From contig CAJTKG010000002.1 of NCBI GenBank assembly GCA_910576935.1, positions 56,626-120,625 on the forward strand: a DNA stretch of 64,000 nt, in the 5' to 3' direction. A program made the position numbers and the translations under genes. The DNA is from an uncultured Muribaculaceae bacterium. Lineage in GTDB: Bacteria; Bacteroidota; Bacteroidia; Bacteroidales; Muribaculaceae. Position 1 is the first letter of the stretch. Each line of letters opens with the position of its first letter. Below, one piece after another: positions 24,515 to 34,837 of this stretch. The notes under the pieces were generated by a model that saw only the letters and a program-made list of their open reading frames with translations, made no database searches and was not told the DNA's origin.

Positions 24515-24988
24515 ATGAAAATCTGGATCTACAGCAATGGCCGGCAGCAAGGCCCTTACAGCTACGACCAATTTGCGGCACTCCGAGTCGACGGCTCGAC
24601 GCCGGTCTGGTATGACGGGCTTCCCCAATGGACGCGCGCCGATCTTGCTCCGCTGACGGCTCCGCTCTACAGCGCTGCGTCTGCCGGTGACTCTACCCGG
24701 TTTGCCGACCGGCAGACTTATGTCGCCGACCCCAATGTCGCGGTTGCCAATAACGTCACGTCGCAGCCGGTTTGTCCGCCGACCTACCTGTTCTGGTCGA
24801 TTTTCATCACCTGTTGCTGCTGTCAGCCCGGTGGCATCGCAGGCATCATCATGGCCATCGTTGCCCGCAGCCGTTATGCCGGCGGTGACTACAGGGGCGC
24901 GAGACGCATGTCTGAGTATATACAATGGGTGCTCATCATTTCTATTGTCCTCGGACTTATGTCAATCCCCTTTGCTTTACTTTTTTAG
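24515..24988 (+). CDS. GYF_2 plus CD225/dispanin membrane protein
   Basis: 157 residues. Residues about 1-50 form a GYF_2 (DUF4339) domain: W-I-Y-S-N-G-R-Q-Q-G-P-Y-S-Y-D-Q-F ... V-W-Y-D-G-L-P-Q-W. Residues about 85-155 match the CD225/dispanin family, related to interferon-induced transmembrane proteins: P-P-T-Y-L-F-W-S-I-F, a C-C-C-C cluster, G-I-A-G-I-I-M-A and A-R/S-x-x-A-R, with two membrane helices. The bacterial role is unknown; membrane shaping or protein scaffolding is inferred from eukaryotic relatives. It is located between deoC and a DUF2752 gene, a pairing of small membrane proteins. Confidence 0.82.
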   Translation: MKIWIYSNGRQQGPYSYDQFAALRVDGSTPVWYDGLPQWTRADLAPLTAPLYSAASAGDSTRFADRQTYVADPNVAVANNVTSQPVCPPTYLFWSIFITCCCCQPGGIAGIIMAIVARSRYAGGDYRGARRMSEYIQWVLIISIVLGLMSIPFALLF

Positions 24989-24990
24989 CA

Positions 24991-25362
24991 GTGAAACTTA
25001 AAAAACGCTCTATAATGGCGGCTGTGGCATTTCTTGCCGCGGTCGCCATTGCTTTTTACTATCGTTTTCACGACCCGGCAGCAGGCGCGGTGCCTCAGTG
25101 TATCTTTAAACGGTTGACAGGGCTGGAATGTCCGGGTTGCGGCTCGCAGCGTGCTCTGCATGCTGTGCTCAACGGCGACTTTAGCGCTGCATGGCATTAT
25201 AACGCCATACTGTTTTTTCTGATGCCTGTCGCAGCATTATATGGATTCGCCGCCCTTGACATCGCCGCCTCTCGCCGGCTTCGCCGCCACATCGAGCATC
25301 CCGTCGCAATAGCCATTATTGCCGCCGCCATTATAATATGGTGGTTTATAAGGAATATCTGA
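24991..25362 (+). CDS. DUF2752 membrane protein
   Basis: 123 residues from a GTG at 24991, 2 bp after the preceding stop; ATG 25015 is an alternative. It has the DUF2752 signature C-P-G-C-G-x-x-R-A (L-E-C-P-G-C-G-S-Q-R-A-L-H-A-V-L-N-G-D) after a first membrane helix, then two more helices. The paired cysteines could bind metal or form a disulfide. Function of the family is unknown. Tight spacing indicates cotranscription with the dispanin-like gene. Confidence 0.8.
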   Translation: MKLKKRSIMAAVAFLAAVAIAFYYRFHDPAAGAVPQCIFKRLTGLECPGCGSQRALHAVLNGDFSAAWHYNAILFFLMPVAALYGFAALDIAASRRLRRHIEHPVAIAIIAAAIIIWWFIRNI

Positions 25363-25467
25363 AATCGGCAAAGTCATAGAGCGCTCTCTCGGCCATATAT
25401 GCCCCATATGTTTTAAAATTTTATTAACTTTTTGCTGCACAAATATTATCGAATAGTTAAAAGTTTC

Positions 25468-25475
25468 TATCTTTG
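25468..25475 (+). promoter_or_regulatory. -7 promoter box for the Na/Pi transporter
   Basis: TATCTTTG matches TAnnTTTG; leader about 80 nt to ATG 25564. No -33 element at the right distance. Confidence 0.5.
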
Positions 25476-25563
25476 CAATGAAAACCGATTTGGCGCTATC
25501 CGTTGTTAACCCCGACGTCTGTCGCTGTCAAATTTAAACCGGTTTCAGATTTAATTATCTCAC

Positions 25564-27384
25564 ATGGATTACAGTATTCTCGACTTTTTAGGTTTGCTTG
25601 GTGCCGTCGGTCTGTTTCTCTACGGTATGAAAGTCATGAGCGAAGGCTTGCAGAAAGCTGCCGGAGACAGACTCCGCGGCATACTCTCGGCAATGACCCG
25701 CAACAGATTTACCGGAACTTTGACCGGTTGTGCGATAACAGCTTTGATTCAGAGTTCGTCGGCATCGACCGTTATGGTTGTCAGTTTTGTCAATGCCGGT
25801 CTGATGACACTCGCGCAGTCAATGGCGGTAATTATGGGCGCAAACGTCGGTACGACGTTCACAGCCTGGATTATCGCCCTTTTTGGCTTCAAGGTCAACA
25901 TCTCGGCGTTCACGCTTCCTTTGATTGCGGTCGCGGTTGTGCTTCTGTTTACCAATAAAAGTAAGACCAAGTCTATAGGCGAGTTTCTCATAGGTTTCTG
26001 TTTCCTGTTCATGGGGCTGGATATGATCAGCGCCTATGTGCCCGATCTTCAGAGCAATCCCGAGATGTTTGAGGTCCTCAAGGAATACGCTTCGATGGGT
26101 ATCCGTTCGATACTGATATTTGCCCTTGTCGGCGTTATTGTCACCATGGTCATACAGTCATCGGCCGCTACGTTTGCTATCACCTTGATTATGTGCAGTA
26201 AGGGCTGGATTACATTTGATCTCGCCTGTGCCCTTGTCCTCGGCAGTAATATCGGCACGACTATCACCCCGATCATCGCATCTATGAGCGGTAATGTCGC
26301 CGCCAAGCGAGCCTCGATGGGGCACCTTCTCTTTAACGTCCTCGGCACAATATGGTGCTTGGCTGTATTTGTCCCTTTTGCCGACTTCAACGCCTGGCTG
26401 ACAGAGCAGATAGGACAGGGTGATCCGACGCAGCTATATCATTATGTCACAAACCTCGAGGCCACAGCCCCCGAATTATACAATCATTTATTCGACAACT
26501 CACTGCCCGCGGGTCACGAGGTCATTGCCCGTATCGCGGCCATGCAGCTGAGTGTATCGTTCGGTCTGTCGATATTTCACACGACATTCAATCTCGTCAA
26601 CCTCTCGATAATGATTTGGCTTACCAATGTCTATGTCAAGATCGTCGAAGCCATAGTCCCGTCGAAACACAAGGACGACGACGAGTTTACGCTCAAATTT
26701 ATCTCCCGCGGTCTGCTCAATGCCTCAGAGCTCAATATCGCCCAGGCTGAGAAAGAAATGGCTGTCTATGCCGAGCGGGTCAACCGCATGCTTGACATGG
26801 CCCAGCAGCTTATACACACCAAGGAAAACAGCGAGGACTTCAACAAACTATATTCGCGTCTCGAGAAATATGAAGACATCTCAGACCGCATGGAGCTTGA
26901 GATAGCCCACTATCTCAACCGCTGCGCCGAAGGCCGCCTTTCAAACGAAGGCAAACTGCGCATTGCCGCAATGCTTAATATAATAAGCGAGATAGAGAGC
27001 ATTGCCGACAGCTGTATGGGTGTAGGCAAGATTCTAACCCGAAAGATCCAGAGCAACGTCGGCTTCAACGACGAGATATACAAAAACATCGATACCCTCT
27101 ATGTCTATGTCAAAGAGGCCATGACCCTTATGCTCGCCCTTTTGAGCAACGTCGAGAACGTCAGCGAGAAAGAGTTGATTCAGTCTTATAACAAAGAGCG
27201 CGAGATCAACAATATGCGCAACATACTCCGCAGTGCCAATGTCGAGAACATAAACGAGAAACACTACGAGTATCAGTCAGGCATCTATTATATGGATATC
27301 GTAAGCGATCTTGAGAAGACCGGCGACTATATAATCAATGTCGTTGACACGATCCGTGATCAGTTCAGACATCAGAAAGTATAA
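25564..27384 (+). CDS. Na+/phosphate cotransporter with PhoU-like domain
   Basis: 606 residues. Two inverted Na/Pi cotransport repeats are visible by their Q-S-S motifs: A-L-I-Q-S-S-S-A-S-T (about 58-67) and M-V-I-Q-S-S-A-A-T (about 195-203), plus G-A-N-V-G-T-T and G-S-N-I-G-T-T. Eight or so membrane helices cover about 1-360. The C-terminal about 210 residues are a helical PhoU-like domain. Members (NptA/YjbB type) import or export phosphate with sodium. No other pst/pho gene is adjacent, although alkaline phosphatase is encoded at 33383. Confidence 0.93.
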   Translation: MDYSILDFLGLLGAVGLFLYGMKVMSEGLQKAAGDRLRGILSAMTRNRFTGTLTGCAITALIQSSSASTVMVVSFVNAGLMTLAQSMAVIMGANVGTTFTAWIIALFGFKVNISAFTLPLIAVAVVLLFTNKSKTKSIGEFLIGFCFLFMGLDMISAYVPDLQSNPEMFEVLKEYASMGIRSILIFALVGVIVTMVIQSSAATFAITLIMCSKGWITFDLACALVLGSNIGTTITPIIASMSGNVAAKRASMGHLLFNVLGTIWCLAVFVPFADFNAWLTEQIGQGDPTQLYHYVTNLEATAPELYNHLFDNSLPAGHEVIARIAAMQLSVSFGLSIFHTTFNLVNLSIMIWLTNVYVKIVEAIVPSKHKDDDEFTLKFISRGLLNASELNIAQAEKEMAVYAERVNRMLDMAQQLIHTKENSEDFNKLYSRLEKYEDISDRMELEIAHYLNRCAEGRLSNEGKLRIAAMLNIISEIESIADSCMGVGKILTRKIQSNVGFNDEIYKNIDTLYVYVKEAMTLMLALLSNVENVSEKELIQSYNKEREINNMRNILRSANVENINEKHYEYQSGIYYMDIVSDLEKTGDYIINVVDTIRDQFRHQKV

Positions 27385-27397
27385 TCTGATATGAAAC

Positions 27398-27443
27398 AAT
27401 TGCCGTCCGGATTGTGTCCCGATGGCAATTTGTCAATTTTTTT
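27398..27443 (+). terminator. Terminator after the Na/Pi transporter
   Basis: A 7-bp outer stem (27398-27404 with 27424-27430) with imperfect inner pairing and a T7 run at 27437-27443. Confidence 0.65.
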
Positions 27444-27557
27444 ACCTTCGAAGTCTGTTTTAGAACAATATTCAGCCACAAAATTAGGTCAATGTTGTTA
27501 CATAATTCTGTGCAATGATTCTTATTGTGTATATTCGCAATAACGAATAAAGAATAT

Positions 27558-28262
27558 ATGACAGCCGGTACGCTTGGTAAAATATTAATTGTCGACGGCG
27601 ACGAGAACATCGTCGACCTCCTGCAAGTCAATCTCGATTGCGAGGGTTACACCGTGACTGCGTGTGGCTCGGCCGAGGCGGCGTCACATATAGATCTGAG
27701 CGACACCAGGCTTGTCATATCCGATGCGATGGATCAGCAGTTTTCGGGCCTCGACCTCCTGCGTGTCATAAAGGAAGACCCCATGAAAGCACATGTCGGC
27801 TTTATACTCTGCACTTCAGATGACAGCCGCGGTCTTGTTATCGAAGCTCTCGACGGAGGTGCCGACGACTATGTCATCAAACCGTTTTCGTTGCGCGAGC
27901 TGGTCGCACGCGTCAAATCGGTCATCCGCCGTCACGGCATCGCTGTCTGTGCGCCGGGCAAGACTTTGTCATTCAAATCTCTCGTTATCGACCTTGTCAA
28001 CCGCAAAGTCACCGATGACGGCATGATTCTGTCGCTCTCCAAGACTGAATACGCCATCCTTGTACTTCTTATGAAAAACATCGACAGCTATCTCACCCGC
28101 GCCGAGATACACAAACATGTATGGAGCGACACAGACGATACGCCCAACGACCGCATCGTCGACACAAACATATCACGTTTGCGTAAAAAATTAGGCGAGA
28201 TAGGTTCAAACATAGTCAACCGCTTGGGTTTCGGCTATATCCTTACCAACGACATCAACTGA
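27558..28262 (+). CDS. OmpR-family response regulator (orphan)
   Basis: 234 residues from ATG 27558. Receiver domain about 1-120 with Asp56 as phosphoacceptor (V-I-S-D-A-M-D), Lys108 in V-I-K-P-F and an N-terminal D-G-D in place of the commoner D-D/E-D. The winged-helix DNA-binding domain covers about 135-232 with L-S-K-T-E-Y-A-I-L and R-I-V-D-T-N-I-S-R-L-R-K-K-L. No histidine kinase is encoded nearby, so the partner is elsewhere; layout resembles RprY-type regulators of Bacteroides. Target genes unknown. Confidence 0.9.
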   Translation: MTAGTLGKILIVDGDENIVDLLQVNLDCEGYTVTACGSAEAASHIDLSDTRLVISDAMDQQFSGLDLLRVIKEDPMKAHVGFILCTSDDSRGLVIEALDGGADDYVIKPFSLRELVARVKSVIRRHGIAVCAPGKTLSFKSLVIDLVNRKVTDDGMILSLSKTEYAILVLLMKNIDSYLTRAEIHKHVWSDTDDTPNDRIVDTNISRLRKKLGEIGSNIVNRLGFGYILTNDIN

Positions 28263-28335
28263 TCTCATAATAATACACCATGTTCAATGCAGGATGCATA
28301 ATTCACGATGCACAATTGCATCATGGATTGTGAAG
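28263..28335. repeat. AT-rich short dispersed repeat, copy B
   Basis: Contains GCATAATTCACGATGCACAA and a 6-bp hairpin (GATGCA/TGCATC). Related words are at 18494-18545 and 34838-34900. Confidence 0.45.
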
Positions 28336-28345
28336 CTATGACACT

Positions 28346-29740
<1,395 letters not shown>

Positions 29741-29766
29741 ATATCGTTGTCAATGATTGGTTTGGT

Positions 29767-29949
29767 TTAGCGCCGTGCCCACCGCCGTCCGCGGATGTAT
29801 ACGGTTATAAAAAGCGACACAAGGGCGACTGTTCCGGCCACCCTTGTCATTGTGTCGTTAAGTGTCAGTATGTCAAATAGATTTAATATAAGCGCTGCCG
29901 ACGACAGTGCCAATATCGCTGAGGCTATTCTTGATGTCGTTCTCATCAT
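29767..29949 (-). CDS. Small two-helix membrane protein
   Basis: 60 residues. Its ATG overlaps the pfkA stop by 4 bp (ATGA), which supports translation. Two hydrophobic stretches (about 8-27 and 34-52) end in a basic tail (R-G-R-R-W-A-R-R). I recognise no family. It may be an operon member between pfkA and the helicase gene. Confidence 0.5.
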   Translation of the reverse strand: MMRTTSRIASAILALSSAALILNLFDILTLNDTMTRVAGTVALVSLFITVYIRGRRWARR

Positions 29950-30926
29950 ATCGAGAGGCGTCTCAGTGTGTTGAGCAACTCCCGGTTGATGGGTTTGTCG
30001 TTTTTGATTGCCTTGGAGAAAGGAACATATACGATTTCGTCGTTCTTGATGCCTATCATTACATTGCGCTGGTCTTCAAGAAGGGCGTCGATAGCTGCCG
30101 CGCCCATACGCGAAGCGAGGATACGGTCGTGGGCTGTCGGCGAGCCGCCGCGCTGGAGGTGGCCTAATATCGACACGCGTACGTCATAGCTCGGATATTC
30201 GTTCTTGACACGCTCTGCCAGCCCCATGGCGCCACCGGTGACGGGGCTTTCGGCGACAAGCACTATCGACGAGTTTTTGCTCTTGCGAAAACCGTTCTGT
30301 ATCAGTTCGGCCAACTGGTCGACCTCAGTCGATATCTCCGGGATGATGGCGGCTTCGGCACCCGAGGCGATTGCTCCGTTGAGGGCCAGGAAGCCGGCGT
30401 CGCGGCCCATGACCTCGATGAAGAAAAGGCGCTCGTGGCTCGTGGCGGTATCGCGTATTTTGTCGACGCACTCCATGATGGTGTTGAGTGCTGTGTCATA
30501 GCCTATTGTGGTGTCGGTGCCATAGAGGTCATTGTCTATGGTGCCGGGTAGCCCGATAATGGGAAAGTTGAATTCGTTTGCGAATATGCGTGCGCCCGAG
30601 AGCGAGCCGTCGCCGCCGATAACGACGAGGGCGTCTATTTCGTGGCGTCGTATGACGTCATATGCCAGCTGGCGACCTTCGGGTGTCATGAATTCCTTGC
30701 AGCGCGCCGTTTTAAGTATTGTGCCGCCCTGCTGGATGATGTTCGACACATTCTGGGTCTTGAATTCGACGATTTCGTCTGAGATAAGGCCGCGATAGCC
30801 GCGGTAGATGCCTTTGACTTTCAGTCCGCTGAAGATTGCCGAACGTGTCACGGCGCGTATGGCTGCGTTCATGCCCGGGGCGTCACCGCCCGAGGTCAGT
30901 ATTCCGATGCATTTGAGTTGTCCCAT
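29946..30926 (-). CDS. pfkA: 6-phosphofructokinase, ATP-dependent
   Basis: 326 residues. The ATP loop T-S-G-G-D-A-P-G-M-N-A is near residue 11, and G-G-D-G-S-L at about 104-109 has the Gly that marks ATP rather than pyrophosphate users. P-G-T-I-D-N-D (substrate binding, catalytic Asp), M-G-R-D-A-G and G-H-L-Q-R-G-G complete the pattern. It phosphorylates fructose-6-phosphate in glycolysis; bacterial relatives are allosteric tetramers. Preceded by a TAACTTTG promoter (30997-31004, minus). Confidence 0.97.
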   Translation of the reverse strand: MGQLKCIGILTSGGDAPGMNAAIRAVTRSAIFSGLKVKGIYRGYRGLISDEIVEFKTQNVSNIIQQGGTILKTARCKEFMTPEGRQLAYDVIRRHEIDALVVIGGDGSLSGARIFANEFNFPIIGLPGTIDNDLYGTDTTIGYDTALNTIMECVDKIRDTATSHERLFFIEVMGRDAGFLALNGAIASGAEAAIIPEISTEVDQLAELIQNGFRKSKNSSIVLVAESPVTGGAMGLAERVKNEYPSYDVRVSILGHLQRGGSPTAHDRILASRMGAAAIDALLEDQRNVMIGIKNDEIVYVPFSKAIKNDKPINRELLNTLRRLSI

Positions 30927-30996
30927 ATTCGTATTATGTTTGTAGACCGTTGATTAGTAATCACAAAATCTTATCCCTATGTTGGAATTAACATAA

Positions 30997-31004
30997 CAAA
31001 GTTA
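30997..31004 (-). promoter_or_regulatory. -7 promoter box for pfkA
   Basis: Minus-strand TAACTTTG, leader about 65 nt to the ATG at 30926. It would drive pfkA, the small membrane gene and the helicase gene. Confidence 0.6.
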
Positions 31005-31114
31005 AGCGATTATGTTAAAACTAACAAGATATTTCCGACAAATGTTTGTCTGAGTATCTGCGTCGGTGATGTTTTTTTGCCGGCGGCCGGTTTGTTTCGG
31101 GCTGTAGAGGATAT

Positions 31115-31576
31115 TTATTCGTAGTTGATGGGGATGACTCTGTCGATAGAGTGGTCGAGCGATATCAGTGTCTCGGTTCCGATCACGCCGGGAATCATCT
31201 GAATCTTGTTGTTAAGCAGGTCCATAAGGTGTTCGTTGTCGCGAGCATAAAGTTTGATGAACATTGTGTAGGGGCCTGTCGTGAAATGACATTCGACAAT
31301 CTCGGGTATTTTATCGAATTCTGAAACGACGTCGCGGTACATGGCGCCGCGCTCGAGGTTGACACCTATATAGGTGCATGTGGCATACCCTAATACTTTC
31401 GGGTTGACATTATAGCCTGAACCTGTGATGACTTTGAGGTCGATCATGCGTTGTATGCGCTGATGGATGGCAGCACGTGACACTCCACACTCCATAGCCA
31501 CATCTTTCGAAGGGATACGCGCGTTACGCATCACTATCTCAAGAATCTTGCGATCTAAGTTGTCAATTTTTTCCAT
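31115..31576 (-). CDS. Lrp/AsnC family transcriptional regulator
   Basis: 153 residues. N-terminal winged HTH (about 1-60: L-D-R-K-I-L-E-I-V ... S-R-A-A-I-H-Q-R-I-Q-R-M) and C-terminal AsnC/RAM effector domain (about 65-150) with the G-P-Y-T-M-F-I-K region. Such proteins form octameric or higher assemblies and respond to amino acids. Own promoter at 31612-31619. Target not evident; the neighbouring divergent gene encodes a GH3-fold protein. Confidence 0.93.
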   Translation of the reverse strand: MEKIDNLDRKILEIVMRNARIPSKDVAMECGVSRAAIHQRIQRMIDLKVITGSGYNVNPKVLGYATCTYIGVNLERGAMYRDVVSEFDKIPEIVECHFTTGPYTMFIKLYARDNEHLMDLLNNKIQMIPGVIGTETLISLDHSIDRVIPINYE

Positions 31577-31611
31577 AAATACCTCGCTTGGTTAAAAGAT
31601 TATAATTGCTG

Positions 31612-31619
31612 CAAATTTA
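31612..31619 (-). promoter_or_regulatory. -7 promoter box for the Lrp gene
   Basis: Minus-strand TAAATTTG, leader about 30 nt. Confidence 0.55.
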
Positions 31620-31815
31620 ATAGATTATTTGTAAATATGTCGCAATTTTCTCAAAATTTAATGTTTTTTTGTAAAAATAACGATGTCTCTTTTACACTCT
31701 GAAACCACTTTCCTTAGATTCCGCCGATTTGGCTTATATATGGCATTGTTTGTCGGTCGGGTTGTTTTAAACTTTTTTTGCATATTTCCCGATTCGATGT
31801 TTTTTGATTATTTTT

Positions 31816-31823
31816 TAACTTTG
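31816..31823 (+). promoter_or_regulatory. -7 promoter box for the GH3-fold gene, nearly leaderless
   Basis: TAACTTTG ends 4 nt before the ATG at 31828. No later Met fits the family N-terminus, so translation probably begins at or very near the 5' end of the mRNA. Confidence 0.6.
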
Positions 31824-31827
31824 AGCT

Positions 31828-33360
31828 ATGATTAATCTCACCCCGTTTTTAAGGCCGTTTTTCCTTCGTCGAGTAGCCGCGGCGCAGTCGTGGCGCGGTC
31901 ATGTCGGCGACGTGCAGAGGGCTTGTCTCAATCGTCTTGTCGTGCGCGGACGCCACACGGCCTATGGTGTCGGCCATGGTTTCGACCGTATACGCTCATA
32001 TGACGATTTTGCCGCTATAGTTCCTGTTGTCGCCTATGAGGACATACGGCACATGATAATGCGTGCCCTCGCCGGCGAACGCGATGTGCTCTGGCCCGGT
32101 GTGACGACGTCGTTCGCCCAGTCGTCGGGGACGTCTGACGGTAAAAGCAAATATATACCTATTACCGCCGACTCTTTCAATATCAATCACTATGCCGGCG
32201 GCCGTGATGTTGTGGCCCATTATCTCGGCTTATATCCCGATTCGCGCATTTTTGCAGGCAAGAGTTTCATTCTCGGCGGCAGTTTTGCCAACGAGGTCAG
32301 AGATCTGCGTCGGGGCGTGCATGTCGGCGACCTCTCGGCCAATCTTATTGACAATATAAATCCTATTGTCAATCTTTTGCGCGTACCCGACAAGAAGACC
32401 GCCCTTATGTCTGACTGGACCGTGAAACTTCCCGCTCTGGTCGAGGCGTCACTCAATCAGAATATTACGAACATATCGGGCGTGCCGTCGTGGTTTATGA
32501 CGGTCATCGAGCGTGTCATCGAGCGTGCCGGCGCATCGACCATCCATGACGTCTGGCCCAACCTCGAGGTCTTTTTTCACGGGGGTATCTCTTTTGAGCC
32601 TTACCGCGGGCAATATCGCCGGCTGACCGATCCTTCGCGCATGCGCTATCTCGAGACATACAACGCCTCGGAAGGCTTCTTTGCCGTGCAATCATCGCTC
32701 GACAGCCGTGCGATGCTGCTTCTGCTCGACATCGGCGTCTTTTATGAATTCATGCCTCTCGATAGTGTCGGGTCTGACAATAAGGTGCTGTTGCCGCCGT
32801 GGCGTGTCGAGCCGGGCGAGACCTATGCGCTTGTCATCACCGCCTGCAACGGCCTGTGGCGTTATGCTATCGGCGACACGGTCACAATCGAGTCTGTCGA
32901 CCCGCTGAAGATAACCATTGCCGGCCGTACGAAGCACTTTATCAACGCCTTTGGCGAAGAGCTGATGGTCCACAATGCCGATGCCGCTCTCTCGACGGCC
33001 TGTGCCGCCACCGGGGCGTCGCTGCTCAACTACACCGCCGCACCTGTCTTTGCCGACGGCAATAAACGCGGTCATCATCAATGGCTTATAGAGTGGCGCG
33101 ACAGGCCGTCATCGCTCGCGGTCTTTGCCCGGGAACTTGACGAGGCTCTGCAACGCGTCAATTCTGACTATCAGGCCAAACGCTCGGGCGGCATATTCCT
33201 TGACCCGCCCGAGATAGTCACAGCCCGACCGGGTCTGTTTGACAGCTGGCTCGCCTCGACGGGCAAGCTCGGCGGTCAGCGCAAAGTGCCGCGTCTTGCC
33301 AACGACAGGCGTGTCATAGACCGTATGCTCGAATTCAACATAAATAACCCCGATTATTAA
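31828..33360 (+). CDS. GH3 auxin-responsive-promoter family protein (acyl-adenylating fold)
   Basis: 510 residues, the usual length for bacterial members of this plant-named family (unrelated to glycoside hydrolase family 3). The nucleotide-binding motif S-S-G-T-S-D-G-K-S-K is at about 98-107; Y-N-A-S-E-G-F-F and the L-W-R-Y-x-I-G-D-T element follow at the expected spacing. Plant relatives adenylate carboxylic acids and conjugate them to amino acids; the bacterial substrate is unknown. It precedes phoA by 22 bp and may share its mRNA. Confidence 0.85.
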   Translation: MINLTPFLRPFFLRRVAAAQSWRGHVGDVQRACLNRLVVRGRHTAYGVGHGFDRIRSYDDFAAIVPVVAYEDIRHMIMRALAGERDVLWPGVTTSFAQSSGTSDGKSKYIPITADSFNINHYAGGRDVVAHYLGLYPDSRIFAGKSFILGGSFANEVRDLRRGVHVGDLSANLIDNINPIVNLLRVPDKKTALMSDWTVKLPALVEASLNQNITNISGVPSWFMTVIERVIERAGASTIHDVWPNLEVFFHGGISFEPYRGQYRRLTDPSRMRYLETYNASEGFFAVQSSLDSRAMLLLLDIGVFYEFMPLDSVGSDNKVLLPPWRVEPGETYALVITACNGLWRYAIGDTVTIESVDPLKITIAGRTKHFINAFGEELMVHNADAALSTACAATGASLLNYTAAPVFADGNKRGHHQWLIEWRDRPSSLAVFARELDEALQRVNSDYQAKRSGGIFLDPPEIVTARPGLFDSWLASTGKLGGQRKVPRLANDRRVIDRMLEFNINNPDY

Positions 33361-33382
33361 TTAAATACAATCAGATATAGGC

Positions 33383-34795
33383 ATGAAACTCAAAAATCTC
33401 GTTTTAGGCTTGTTTATGGCGGCATCTGTTGCCGTGACGGCGTCAGACGCCAAATATGTCTTTTATTTTATCGGCGACGGCATGGGTATGGGTCCGGTGC
33501 TGACAGCCGAGACTTATAACCGTGAGATTCTTAAAAACGACAAGCCCCTGCTGATGATGCAGTTTCCTGTCGTCGGCTGGTGTACGACCTATTCGGCTTC
33601 GAGCATGATTACCGACTCGGCTGCCGCCGGCACGGCTCTTTCTACAGGTACTAAAACCAAAAACAGCATGCTCGGCATGGGCCCCGACACTATAGCGGTG
33701 ACTTCGATAGCCCGCTTGTTCAAGGATGACGGCTATGGCGTGGGTATTGTAACGTCGGTGGCTCCCGACGACGCCACCCCGGGCGCTTTCTACGCTCATG
33801 TACCCAATCGCAAGGAGTACTATAACATAGGCCGTCAGGCTGCCGAATCGGGCTATGAGTTTATCGCCGGCGCCGGCCTTCGCGGAGTCTCTGATAAAAA
33901 AGGACGTCAGACCGATCTGCTCGACGTGATGAAAGCCAACGACGTCCGAGTAGTATACGGCCCCGAGGAACTAAAGACTGTCGGGACGGAGCGCGTCATG
34001 CTTGTCAATAACCACGGCACTCCCGACTATAATATAGGTTACACCATCGACTCTGTAGCAGGAGGCCTCACCCTGCCTATGATGACCGAGGCCTGTCTCG
34101 ACCGTCTGATTAAGACTTCGCCCGACCGTTTCTTCATGATGGTCGAAGGGGGTAATATCGACCACGCCCTGCATGCCAACGACGGCGGCACGGCTATCGT
34201 CGAGATATTCAACTTCAATGAAGCGCTGAAAGTGGCGTTTGATTTCTACCTCGCCCATCCCGACGAGACTCTTATAGTAGTTACGGCCGACCACGACACC
34301 GGCGGTATGGTGCTCGGTCATCCTAAAGGTAAGAAATATGTCTCGCATGTCGAATACTTCAAGAAACAGCGCATGTCTAAAGAGGCCTTCAGCGAATACT
34401 GCAAGTCGCTCATAAAAGCCGACCGCGATTATACCTGGGCCGACATGAAGTCATTCCTTGAGAAGAACACCGGTCTTTTCTCATTCATACCGGTCGATGA
34501 CGACGATGAGGCCGCGTTGCGCGAAAGCTTCGAAGACTCGTTCGAGCAGCATCGCGATAGCGACCAGAAAACTCTCTACGCCAGTTTTAATGCGTTTGCC
34601 GCCAAAGTCTATAAACTCATCAATGACGCCGCCGGCATCAAATACACGACGCTCAGCCATTCGGGCAATCCCGTGCCGGTCTTCGCTGTCGGCGTCGGTT
34701 CAGACCTGTTCAAGTCGTATAACGACAACAGCAACCTTCCCCGCCTCATCCTCGAGGTCGCCGGCAAAGACCCGCAGCTTCTCGACCGCAAATGA
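33383..34795 (+). CDS. phoA: Alkaline phosphatase
   Basis: 470 residues with a signal peptide (about 1-20). It has the alkaline phosphatase core: F-I-G-D-G-M-G (metal Asp), I-T-D-S-A-A-A-G-T-A with nucleophile Ser79, E-G-G-N-I-D-H-A-L-H and T-A-D-H-D-T-G-G for zinc and magnesium. It releases phosphate from esters in the periplasm. The stop codon is part of a 44-bp perfect palindrome acting as terminator. Phosphate-linked regulation is likely in principle, but no Pho box can be named here. Confidence 0.95.
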   Translation: MKLKNLVLGLFMAASVAVTASDAKYVFYFIGDGMGMGPVLTAETYNREILKNDKPLLMMQFPVVGWCTTYSASSMITDSAAAGTALSTGTKTKNSMLGMGPDTIAVTSIARLFKDDGYGVGIVTSVAPDDATPGAFYAHVPNRKEYYNIGRQAAESGYEFIAGAGLRGVSDKKGRQTDLLDVMKANDVRVVYGPEELKTVGTERVMLVNNHGTPDYNIGYTIDSVAGGLTLPMMTEACLDRLIKTSPDRFFMMVEGGNIDHALHANDGGTAIVEIFNFNEALKVAFDFYLAHPDETLIVVTADHDTGGMVLGHPKGKKYVSHVEYFKKQRMSKEAFSEYCKSLIKADRDYTWADMKSFLEKNTGLFSFIPVDDDDEAALRESFEDSFEQHRDSDQKTLYASFNAFAAKVYKLINDAAGIKYTTLSHSGNPVPVFAVGVGSDLFKSYNDNSNLPRLILEVAGKDPQLLDRK

Positions 34796-34837
34796 AATAC
34801 GACAAAGGCCGCCCGCGGGCGGCCTTTGTCGTATTTC
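34794..34837. terminator. 44-bp perfect palindrome at the phoA stop
   Basis: 22-bp perfect inverted repeat with no spacer (34794-34815 with 34816-34837); it begins at the G of the TGA stop. Probably a bidirectional terminator for phoA and trpS. Confidence 0.8.
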
